Below are positions 1-11,600 of a stretch of 64,000 nt of DNA, in pieces (within the stretch, counting starts at the first letter, position 1; every line of letters starts with the position of its first letter). Made by a program: the position numbers and the translations under genes. This DNA is from Ophiodon elongatus (lineage: Eukaryota; Chordata; Actinopteri; Perciformes; Hexagrammidae): the NCBI GenBank assembly GCA_016806645.1, contig JACSYO010001315.1, positions 2,367,501-2,431,500 of the forward strand. Reading direction: 5' to 3'. Under the pieces are notes generated by a model, which saw nothing but the letters and a program-made list of their open reading frames with translations, was not told where the DNA came from and did not search any database.

Positions 1-121
1 GTGCGGAGTTAAGAAACTGTTCACGCACCAAGGGCAGCTCAAACCCTGCCACTCGGCTGGAAGACAGCGACATAAAAAAGTAGTGATGGTGGTCTGTTCC
101 CATAATTATGAGCTGATGTGA

Positions 122-2850
122 GCTGTGAACAGATATCAACTAAATCTAGTGAATGGAAAACTAGCTGTGGGTCAATTTGAGGCCCCCAGGATCTTCATAA
201 TTTATCCCACGGTTGCAACTAATTTAACAACAAGTTTAGCAACTAATGTTACTTTATAGCTTGTTTGTATCCTTATATTCTTACTTACTCCATATTTTTA
301 TATCATTCTTTCCTGACTTTATAATGACAGCTAATTAAGAATCAGGTACAGAATACATTTCCCTACTTTATCTATAGTCTTTGAGGATAGTGTAATTGGT
401 CTGAAGAACATGACAACTGTGGATGTTACTCTTTTATTGCATCTTAACTGGATATTTTTATAGACTATTTTGAATTGTGTGACAGTTGCCTTTAGTCTGT
501 TTCTGTTGTTTGGATTTAGTATTGTAACATGTGGTTATATACTGGTCTCTCTTGGAAAAGAGACTTTTACCTGGTAATAGGAAAATGAAATCAGATGTTC
601 AATAGTCATGTCAAATTGTTTCATAGAGCCCATTTAAAACCAATAATTATAATAATTAAAACGAAATAAATGTGTAAATAACTGCGTTAGACTAAATTAG
701 AGACATCGAATAACTGTATTTACAAGTCAGATACCTAAATATATCCACACTCATCGTTATCATGGTCACTTTGGTTAATTATGTGAATAAGCTCATAAGC
801 ATTAAGTTTTATAGAAGTCCATTTCATTGTCAATCCAATGGCCATATTGTTACAACAACGCTACCATCTAGTGGTTGAGTATTATACCACAGGGGGCACT
901 TAGAGGCCTTTCAGGGAAGGCTTGCCAAACAAAACATATATTTAGTTCATAATGCCCGGAACTAACTAGCTTATCATAAGTAACTGTTAACACATCTGCA
1001 ATTGATTTTTCTCACTGTAAAATTTGTTTTTCTTTCACTGTGCTGGTTTCAGGGTCCCAGAATGTTGCATCACTTACTGACACACTTTTTTATTAGTTAC
1101 GCCTGTTTGCTTTTCCTACAACTGAAAATGTCTGCAGTGAAAAATAATCAAATACAACTAGAGCTAACTTAACAGATTACCAAGTGTATTTGTTGGTATC
1201 ATATATAAATGCCAGTGGTTAAAAACACATTAGTATCCAGCATTATTCAGGACTGTTTCAAGGTATCCACTAGCCAAATGTATCAATGAGAGTCTATTCA
1301 TTTTATTGAATTTCTCTGAAGATTTTATGCCTAGCATTAATGTGCAGCTACAGAAATAGAATAAACGTATGCACTTTAAGCTGTTCTGTCATAATTACTC
1401 AGCAGGACCAACCCATTTCCTACTAAACTACACAACTCAAACATGCCCTGAAGAACCATTTAGCATGTACACCTATGGCATTTTTCAGCTCATTTATGAT
1501 AAACCACCTTTAACTAACATCTCCGTTGAACACTTTCCAACGTGGACCAAATATTTTGAGAATAAAAAAAAAAAAAAACATTGTTCCAGGCAGCCATTTG
1601 TTTCCGCGAAGTACCACATTGCAGAGAACCTGAACACGTTCTATTGACTCAATCCATCTGGATGAAGATCTTTGAGTTTGGTTCGAGCTACGTAACTGTA
1701 GTGATGCAGAGCAGACTGAAAATCAAACCAGTCTGTGCTTTCAACTGCATTACCATCCAATGATAACTTGAGAACAAGTTTAAGATGGTTGTAGACATCA
1801 TGTTTACTGTGATCCATTTAGTTCAAGGTCTCTGCTCCAGGCTGAAACCATAACACATGTCTGATTCCACTGAATCGCGTATTAAAAGACCTGTCAATCA
1901 ATTTGGGAGTCAAACCAGTTTAACTTCTTGCGATTTCTAAATGAAAGGTGCTAAATTCGACATATGCAGAGCATTTCTATTGCCTGGCTGTGAAAAACAA
2001 AGCACAGAGGAACTCGGATCACAACACACACGAGCAACTCTATTCTCTGCTCGACTTTTTTGTTTGCGTATGAAATCACGGATTGTGCCTTTTAATATTA
2101 CATAATTTGAAATAAAACTTTCACCAGCAGGGGGGGCCCAAGGGCTTTCACTGTCAGTGTCAGGCAGCACTCTGCATCACAAAATACTGATATTCAAGTC
2201 TTTTGAAATCTAAAGCAATAACCATGATTATTGTAAGTCCTTTCCCAAATACTTAAAAAAAAGAAAGAAAAAAAGCCACTGGCTCGTCTCTTTATAGCTG
2301 GAGCCTTGACTTGAATCTGAGGTTTTCCTGGCTCATCTTTAAAAGGAGAGTGATATGCTTTACCTCACATCAACAGCTTTTACCACCTGCTTTCGGTTTA
2401 ACCGATGAGCTCACGAGTCACTGCTTTCCCCCCTGATCCAACACATCACCAGATGGTGATCAGTTGACCGCTCGGCCTCTTTATTTGTCCAAGTGCACAA
2501 GTCAGACAGGACAATGGCCCAGGCGCTCCGATACCGCAAGCCTTCGTGAATTCTCTTGTGTTTCAACAGGATGTTTAGCTTGAACGATTCATGGCTCGCG
2601 CAGATGTCCAATCACAACAAACCACGTTCAGAAATGGACCTCTGTTTCTCTTGGTCACTCTTCTCGAGGGTTCTCAGTATAGTTTCTGAAACCTCTGTCG
2701 GGTTTTTACAATCTCCAGATGGAGGAGTTTGATTCCAGAGAGCCCGGATGTGACCCCCAAACTCTCCATCTCTGCCAGATCTGGATCCTTCCCCTGATAG
2801 TGGATCCATTCCACTACAATTTAGACTGCCAGTTTCCCAACCAGCACTGT
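122..2850. other. AT-rich stretch without a supportable gene
   Basis: No frame on either strand shows a recognisable protein. An A run at 1565-1577 and a G run near 2131 are the only low-complexity points. It may be distal intergenic sequence upstream of agpat2. Confidence 0.6.
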
Positions 2851-3174
2851 ACCCTTCACTGTATCCTGTCACCATGTACCCTTCACTGTATCCTGTCACC
2901 ATGTACCCTTCACTGTATCCTGACACCATGCACCCTTCACTGTATCCTGACACCATGTACCCTTCACTGTATCCTGTCACCATGTACCCTTCACTGTATC
3001 CTGACACCATGCACCCTTCACTGTATCCTGACACCATGTACCCTTCACTGTATCCTGACACCATGCACCCTTCACTGTATCCTGACACCATGTACCCTTC
3101 ACTGTATCCTGACACCATGTACCCTTCACTGTATCCTGACACCATGTACCCTTCACTGTATCCTGACACCATGG
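2851..3174. repeat. 27-bp minisatellite, 12 units with no length change
   Basis: Twelve head-to-tail units of exactly 27 bases, each starting ACCCTTCACTGTATCCTG, run from 2851 to 3174 without an insertion or deletion. Units differ only at a T/A site (CTGTCACC or CTGACACC) and a T/C site (CATGT or CATGC). Because 27 is a multiple of three, several frames stay open on both strands and give artificial nine-residue repeats such as MYPSLYPDT on the plus strand and VSGYSEGYM on the minus strand. Neither frame has recognisable flanking domains. Confidence 0.95.
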
Positions 3175-3779
3175 AGCTTCGGAGGTTTTTATAAGAGCTG
3201 TTGCTCTTCTCACCTGGCTAATTTCAGGTGGCTCATTCTCACCTTGAATCCGTAAAACTTTGGTCTACAGGGCAAAGCAGGACAAACAACATAGTTCTGC
3301 AAATTGAAACATGCTTTGCTTTGTATCCTGTCATGGTCTTTGAGATCATCCCAAATGTAGTGTTTACAGTCATCTCTCAAATATCTCCTTCATTTCCTCA
3401 GGAAACTTTCCCTGAATTTTCCACCTTGCCAAGTTTTCTGTTTTTGCTTGTTTTAGCTTTGATCTTAATAAGCAGAAGTGAAACAGGGTTACAGCCAATT
3501 GCAATTGTGGTGAGAAGAGTAAGAGAAAAAGGAAATGGCAACTTGGATCAGATTTTCTATAAATCTGTCAGCTGTATTTCTGTCTCAAGTCGTGTGGACA
3601 AGCTAGTTTGTATTGCTACATCACCAGGTGGCTGGATTAAGAGCTTGCTTTCAAACCTTATGCACTTTTGTGAAATCCTCTAAACTTCACATAAAATGTA
3701 CAGAATATAGACCGAGGACACAAACACATCCACAAGTACAAATATACCACAACCACACACACACACAGCATAAATATTG

Positions 3780-3816
<37 letters not shown>

Positions 3817-5379
3817 CTCTAACACTAACACAAACACACTCGGTGCAAAACTCCAGCACTGGTTGTTATAACTCAGTGTCAGGTTTCTTCCTTTTTCAAT
3901 GCATCACATCTTGTCACGACACTTGAGTCACTAAGTAAACAGCACATGAGGCTTTATCACGTCTCCAAAGCAAACGGTTGTGTCTGCATAGTCAGGTTTC
4001 TGGTCAAACTAGTTCAAATATCAAATGTTGTTTATACATCTTCAATAAGGGAAAAGGGAAGTTTTGTTCCTTTTTTTCCTCCTTATTTTTGACAATAAGT
4101 TGCAGTAGTGAAAACTTGATCCTGTAAGCCAGTGGTCTCTGGTCTCCAATATGACACAAGTAAACATTAAGGTGTATGCAATTCACTTTGGTTGTCGGTG
4201 GCTATCCAAAAGCAAGCATCGCAAAGCTCCCTTTGTCCTGCTCTGATCAACAAGCTCAAACCCTTCTGCTGCTCGTGTGGTAGGCTGTCCAAGCCTTCCA
4301 AACCCTGGACTTATAGTACAAGAGCCTGCAGTCCTGCTTGCTCCAAGAAAGTGCATCGTCATAAGTAAATTGTACAATCATTCACGGGTGTAAATAGTAG
4401 ATTTAACAACAAATGCATTGTCATTCCACGCAGGTTCACATGGGTCAGAATGACAGTGTTAAAAATGTTAAAAGTGCATTACCAACATATTATGTCTACT
4501 GCATGTTTAATCTGTGCAAAGTGTATTCATGTAATGTGTTTTAGGAGAAGAATGATGGTGCAGCAGCAGCTCCCCCATTGGTATTATTGTAATCCTGGAT
4601 GTGGAAAGGCTATTGTCCACATTTCTGTATTCCAGCCTGTATAGACGGACCAACAAAGACACCTTTATGTGATTTTAAATAGGCATAAATCAAGAGCAAA
4701 CTGGAAAGCTTGCTTTGAGTCTGAGGTTTCTATTCTTGTTACTTCCCACTTCACAGAAAAGCATCCTTTGCCTCTGTGTATCTCACAAAGTGCAAATAAC
4801 TGCTTCTGAACGAGGAGGCCGATGCCAAGTTTAGAGTCTGCCAATGGTTAGGATCACCGCACATATTAAATCAGGATTAATGACTGATTGATCCTAATCT
4901 TCCAAATCATGTCAAGTAGAGCCCTTCGAAAGGGCTGAAACTTCATAGTCAGGGCCACCGGACAGTGTGAGATTATAGTTTAGGATTGGATTATCACTGC
5001 TAATCCAATTAGACATGTTGTGTTCTAAGTGGCTGTCAAACTGGTTTTAACACCGTGGAGAGAGGGTGAATCTATATCAGCCTATTATAGCAGAGTGAAA
5101 TTTGAATGTTTGGCCACAGAAAACTTTAAATAAAAAAAAATAAAAAAATCCTACAAGAGCTTTGATTGAAAAGCTTTTGATAGAAATGACCGAATGCTTT
5201 GACAGTTATCACTAATTTAATGTTAATCTCATACTGGATGTGAAATAAACATGTAGCTTGTGACATCAGACCCATAGTGGTCCAGCAACCGGAAATGGGT
5301 AAAAAAAAAGAAAAAAAACCACACACACACAGAGCCGATGACGACTCGACTCCACCTCATGATGCCATTTAGCAACAGA
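3175..5379. other. Stretch without a supportable gene
   Basis: Holds a (CA)n run at 3781-3814. The open frames are short and shaped by low complexity. No splice-linked coding exon recognised. Confidence 0.6.
3781..3814. repeat. (CA)n microsatellite
   Basis: Uninterrupted CA dinucleotides, 17 units. Confidence 0.95.
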
Positions 5380-5617
5380 TGAGCAACAACGATACATGTT
5401 CATTTTTGGGGCAGCCAGAAGACACACGTTGCCGTCGCCTGGGTGCCATAGAAGGACTACTTCTGACCGTGTAATGGTCGGCAGGGTGGCGGTACTCCCC
5501 TCCCGTCTCGCACCGTAGCCTGGCCGGTTGTTTTAAGCGGCTTCCCCCCCACCCCGTCCTAACCGCGTGTGTTGTAGCTGGCGCGGGGACTTTTTTCCTC
5601 CTCTCTGCTGGGTCGCT
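5380..5617 (+). promoter_or_regulatory. agpat2: CpG-rich agpat2 promoter/5' UTR region
   Basis: The 240 bases ahead of the agpat2 start and the first exon itself are markedly richer in CpG than the AT-rich flank on the left. No TATA box is obvious. This fits a broad CpG-type promoter of a housekeeping lipid gene. The exact transcription start cannot be placed from sequence. Confidence 0.45.
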
Positions 5618-8600
5618 ATGGATGCGCTGTGGGTGATAGCGCTGCTGCTGCTCCCGCTCCTGATGTGGAGCAGCAGCACGTTCGTGTTTTATTTCAAGAA
5701 GTGCTTCTACGTGGGCTGGATGATGGTGCTGGCGCTGTTGGCGATCCCCCTGTGCATTCTGAAGAGCGGCGGCAGAGACGTCGAGAACATGCGGTGAGTT
5801 TTTTTTTGTTTGCATAATAAATGTCGCTCGCAGGCGCCGTCGTCTGACAGCTAGCCGATGTTAGCTTGCTAGCTAGCTGTGGAGAGGTGGTGGTGTCGGG
5901 GGGGGGGTTGTATCAAACCGTGGAAGAGCAACGTTACCGGGTCTTATTGCGGCGACGTGTTGCGGCAACGTAACGTCAGGTTACTAGTCCACTTCTAGTC
6001 CACCAACGTGTCTGGCATTTAAAAGGGAAACGAGTGTAAAACGATAAATACGTGATCCATTTTTCTTTTTACATCCCACAAATGCTAACATTAGCTCCCT
6101 TGGCACCTTGGCAGGAGGTAACGTTAGCTGCACGTTTAACGGGGCCAGTGGACCAAGTCCGGGCTTGTTCACGTGTACCAGCCTCGGGTAACGGTAATTA
6201 CGTTTCCTGTAACTTATATCCCTCCTCCAGCCAAAATGCCCGACGTTAGCAACTAGCTAAGTTGGACACATTAGTCTGGGACACCACAACAAGGCTGGCA
6301 TTGTTTGGCTAACGTTACTTTTGGGACCAGAGCTGCTTTTTTACGTGACATGTGGTGGATATTACAGCTCCATTATATAGCTAACCAGTGCCAGTGTGCC
6401 CCCCTTTAAGGTCCACGTGAGCACTTTTAATATGCAACACAGCACCATATAATAGTTGGCCCTGCAATATGTCCTATCTTTATGAATGGGAAGTTGGTTC
6501 ATGGCGAGGCTACACTTAGTGGTGGTGTGTTAAATGTTATATTTAATCAAACAACCAGAAGTGAATAGGTAATGCTGCTCAGATCCTTAAAAGTAACAAT
6601 ACCAAAATGTAAATACAATGAAAAGATTGTTAAGAGAAGTCTTCAATGTCCTATCATATGCATTCATGATAATAATGTGCACACAGATTATTATTGTGAA
6701 ACAAAATAAAGACATTTTTTTATTCTTTATAATTCTTATTAGTGAATGGTGAAATCTCAGCTGGTTTCCAACATTAGGGCTAATCAGCAAGATAACTTAC
6801 CTTTGAGTGTCATGTATGTAAAATCAACTCTAGTGGAGTCAAAGTACAATATTTCCCCTGGGGATGTAGTGTGTTAGAAGTATAAAGTAGCATAAATTGG
6901 ATCTACTTCAGTAAAGTACAAGTACCTCAAAAAGGACAGCGCTTTGCTAAATGTACCTAGTTACTTTCCACCACTGGAAACAATTTTAATACAGCTGCAC
7001 ACACTCTCTTATGGTTAGTAACATATAGTTGGTTATTACAGGATATTGGCTCTATAAGTCTGACCTATTGACCTTACCACTGAAGGAAACATATTATTTT
7101 ATACCCGACTCTCACACACCCACGCTGATCAGGTGAACTGATACCTGTTAGGGTTTAAATGTAGTATGCCTCCAGTGTCAGTGTCCACTTTGTAGCAGGT
7201 ATTTTATTTATATTTTTGTTGTTGTGGTTAAACCTAGATGGTGAGGATGGATTTGCTGGACACAAATTACTGCGTTCAAGTGATTACCTCAAAGAGATCG
7301 ATGCCAGATAGCAAGTTTCTCCCTGATTTAGAGTTGGGCTACTGAGGCCCATCCGCCATGCAACTTCACTTGGCCTTTATCTGCTGACGAGCAGCCCTGT
7401 CGGTTATAACAGCAGACCGTACTGCCTCGCTGCTCTTGTAATAACTATTTCGCAGGCATGTTAGCCATTGGCTGTGGTGTCATGTTGCACCAGTGTGCCA
7501 TTCTGTCAGCTCAAAGGTTATCGGGACCTGTTGACTGTGACAAAGTGACTAACTCAGGGTCAGAACTTGAAGTGAATGGAGTTTTTGGATGCTCATTTTA
7601 AGGCGCCAGCTCTGGCAGAGGGAGAGCTGTGATTCATCAAGGACAGAGCAGGGTTTCACAGACATTTGCTGTCGGACACAAATGCCCGGAATTCTGGGGG
7701 TCGACGACTTGCTTCGCAGCTGACTAGGAGGACTTGAATGCAACACAGTAAACTATGGTGGGCCAGAACAGACCCCTGTACTGTGAACAGCATCCATAGA
7801 ACTCAAGTCACAGTGAATATTGTACTTGCATATCGTTAGTGGTTGCGCAGCGTCTACAGAGACATATTTCTACCTCTCACATACTGTTTATGTACTTTGA
7901 CTGTGGCTCCAACTTTAATTATCAGGTAGGATCTCATGACCATAGAGGCTTAGTTTTCTCACTCGCAATTGCTCGAGCTCAGGTTCCATCCCGTGTAAAG
8001 GCCTAACATCAGTGAGAGACTACCATTGTTTAGCTGTTTGACTAAGCAGTAGTGTTGTCACTCAGACTGTTACTAAGATAATACATAGTTTAAACCTCCT
8101 GTGCCTGCCTTTCTGAATGAGTTAATCTACCACTATGTTATTGTGATCATGTGACCATGTCCCTGTCATCAACAACTCTCTGAACCTTTGCCCCCTGAAT
8201 TAGCTTTGGTAGTGGTATCTTGGTACAATGCTCGTAGGGATAACGGGTCAGTCTTAATTTTTTTGTTAACCTGAGTGCAACCAGGTTGAATTGAATCAAT
8301 GCTGGTAACAAATCAGCCTAAATGTCATTATTGTCCATAGGAAAAGTTACTTACTTAAGAGACTGATAATGAAATGAACCAGAGGAAAAAGCTTAGTGGA
8401 TTGGCCGTAAAAAGAATCCCAACCAAGGCCGTTTCCTTCCCCTTGAACAATCTTACAATTGCTGCAACACTGGCTGAGTCATTGCATAACCAGTGGCTTT
8501 TGCGCTAGACTGAGTGTGTTATCACTGTACTGCTGTGTCAAAAGATAATCTATAGACTGTGTTCTGGTCTAAAGGTTAAAGTTATTTCACTATAGTACAC

Positions 8601-11600
8601 CAATTGAACCTATACAATGTGCAAGGCAAGCTTGGTGTCAAGTAAGGTGATTGCATTAGGATGGAGTCACATGGTAACGAGCACAAGGGATGCCTTCAAG
8701 AGCTTCCTCGTGTCTTTGGTTAACATTTTGAGCTTTACCTTCTTGTTATTTTCATTATTAGGGCGACTGTGGCTTAGTGGTGAGCAGGGTCGTCCTTCAA
8801 TCGGAGGATCGGCGGTACGATCCCTGGCTCCGCTAGTCCATGTCGATGTGTCGTTGGGCAAGACACTTAACCCTAAATTGCTCCCGTAGCTGTGCCTACG
8901 GTGTGTGAATGGGTGAATGATGTCATGTAGTGTCAAAAGCGCTTTGAGTGGTCGGAAGACTGGAAAAGCGCTATACAAGTACAGGTCCATTTACCATTAA
9001 AATTACTTTGATTTGATAACCAGAAATAGAAGGTACTCAGCCCATCTTACAAATGGTGAAACAACTAAAGCATGGCAAGAGTTAGTAGAGTAATCATAAA
9101 ACATTAACAGTTTAAAAGGATTATCCTTTTTACCAGCTGATATATGTTGTTTTTGTGACTCCGGTCAACACGTTTTCAGTATTTATTGATCAAGGCTTCC
9201 AGTCTGTCTGTGAGATCACCTGTTTTCTCAACAGGCAGATTCACCTCGCTCGCTTCGGTGGGTGGGGAAATTAAATCAATTAATCAATACATGGGCCTGC
9301 AAACGCTGTGGGTTTCTTCCCATGGAGCAGAATGGAAAACTATTTTTGGTTCAATAAATGTCTGCTGTCAGTCAGCCGGAGTCTGTGTGGAGCGGAGGAC
9401 GGAACACTTAAGCGCCACTCGCGTCTCGCTTCCAGTGGGCCGTTTTCAACACGGATTGGTTGTTCACAAACGCGGCATTATCGGGCAGGGGATAAAATAG
9501 GTTGCACGAGAGTGTTTATCCACAGGAGAAATACCGATCGGGCCGGATGTACGGATCGGGTGGTGACACTTCTGTGCAGCTGATGACGTGATCTATGATT
9601 GGTGCATAGACTCGCACATACTCGCCAATACTATTCATTTTTTAAGGATGTATAGGAGGCATTTCCAACACAGGTGTCCGTATCGGAAAGACACAAATTT
9701 TCACCAAATTTTTCAGGTATTGCAAACAAAAAAAAAGACTCCCTTGGAAACTACTTTCTATATTTAATTTCTTTAACCCAAAATGTAAACTTCCAGTAAT
9801 AAAGGTACTCGCTGGCTCAAATTTTACCTGCTGTACTTACTGTATTGTAATTGAAAATGTTGTTCATTAGCTCTTAGTAGTAATGGATCAGTGAATTAAT
9901 TGAGTTATGCTTGTTTATTTTCCATAAAATGTACAATTGATATGCTGATTGAGTCAATAGTAGTCAATCAGAGCATCTGCAAATCTGTAAGGCTTTATCT
10001 CAAGGCATTGTTTCAGCAACATCAAAACAAGATATTCCACGTTTTTTTCTTTCGTAAATCCAAGAGATCCGACCCATGTGATCAAACGGTGGCAGCTAGA
10101 ACTGCCCATCCGTCATTCGCGGCTAAGAGCAGTTCAGCTGCCTTTCCATAAGAGTGTTTATGTGCCGTAAATGCTCTCTTTGGTCTCTTTTAATAATCAG
10201 CTGTGGCATCAGGGGGAAATGGAGGCTATTATAAAGTACTAAGTGGCTTTTGCTGATCCAATCCCATGATTATTGGGAGCATAGCCAAAAGACGATTACC
10301 ACAGCAAGAGCCCTGATCATTTAATTCACCTCACTTGGGATAGAATGTTGGAAATGATGCTCGGAAATGTTTGATCATCGTACACATCGTTGTCTTACAG
10401 TTATCTATAAACATGGAGCCGATAATTTCCAACATTTTGTTTCGGGGGTAGCCACCTGCATTGTTCGCCAAATCTGCTTTAATATTTAGTTTACAGTTTA
10501 TAAGCATGTCGCTTTCTAGGTATTTTAGCTGATGCTCTATATTGGATGCTCTATCTTGGATGCTCCAACTTAAAAGGAGATTGGTAGAAGGCCTTTTTGT
10601 AACATGAGAGCATTTTAGGACAAGAAAAGGGGAGAGAAGTTTGAGTGGGGATGTGATTCACTGATGAGGAAGGGACATTTTCTGAAGAAGATGAGGGAGT
10701 GACTCTAATGTTTTTCCTTAGAGGGTAGGTCATTCAAGTTGGTGGTGTAACGGAAGCCAGTTTTGGTGTGTTGCACAGAAAAAAAACTAGTTTGTTATCC
10801 AAAATTTTGTGGCTCAGTTTTGCAGAGGAATATGTTTGCCCTCTAAAGAGCAGGTACAGATTTATACAGTGAGTTGTGACTGTATGATCCTGATATAGTT
10901 ATATGGTATTACTATGACAGTGGGTTGTATCTTTTTATTTATTTCTTGATGTCATGATATTTCATGGATTGGGTGCTTTAGTCCATTGAGAAGCAGATAA
11001 TCTACACATTTTCAAATGGCAAACATTTGTTGCCCCCTGAGGCTCGCGTGGACAACAACGCTTCCTTCATGCCTCATTTGCCGAATCTTTAGGAGACTTA
11101 ATCCTCAAACCCACAGATGAAGCACCATTTGGGGACGGTAGTTTCACACCAGCTTTGTACAATTTGTGTTACTACTCTATTGCTGCCTTTGGCTCCAAGA
11201 GGGAAAAGAGGTTGGTCCCGATCGAATGATGATCAAATTAAGGCTAGGAAATGGAGCGCTCGTGTGGAGTTGGCCTGGACATTAAATGCCAAGGCTCTCC
11301 TTTCAGCCCGATGCATTAACATCAGAGTTCAGATGCATTTTAAAATTGGCTGCCAAAAAAGTGTAGTGATTGAGGACATGGCAGTTTTTTTAAAAAGTAT
11401 TATGAGGGCCAAATGGAAAATACCATGGATGTGAGTGCTTGCTGAGAAAGGATCTCAATTTGATGGAAGTAAAAGCATGACCAGGTTGTGACGTGAGTCT
11501 CACCCTGGAGCTATTTGCTTAGAATCGCATTGAAAGTCTTTCGAGTCGGGGCAGAGGTCACCGTGGATATTTCTTAACCGAGTTCAGAACCGTTATCTTC

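Noticed and set aside
2..121. Open frame at the left edge (CGVKKLFTHQGQLKPC...) that could be the tail of a gene cut by the window.
   Set aside because: Only 39 codons, no splice acceptor visible, and no family recognised. Possible but unsupported.
2851..3174. CRISPR-like array.
   Set aside because: Units follow each other directly with no spacers, and the DNA is animal.
2612..3255. Repeat proteins on both strands across the minisatellite.
   Set aside because: They exist because 27 is a multiple of three. No start context, splice partner or domain supports translation.
8761..8835. A true tRNA gene.
   Set aside because: The A and B boxes are there, but the cloverleaf is incomplete and it runs on into a SINE body.
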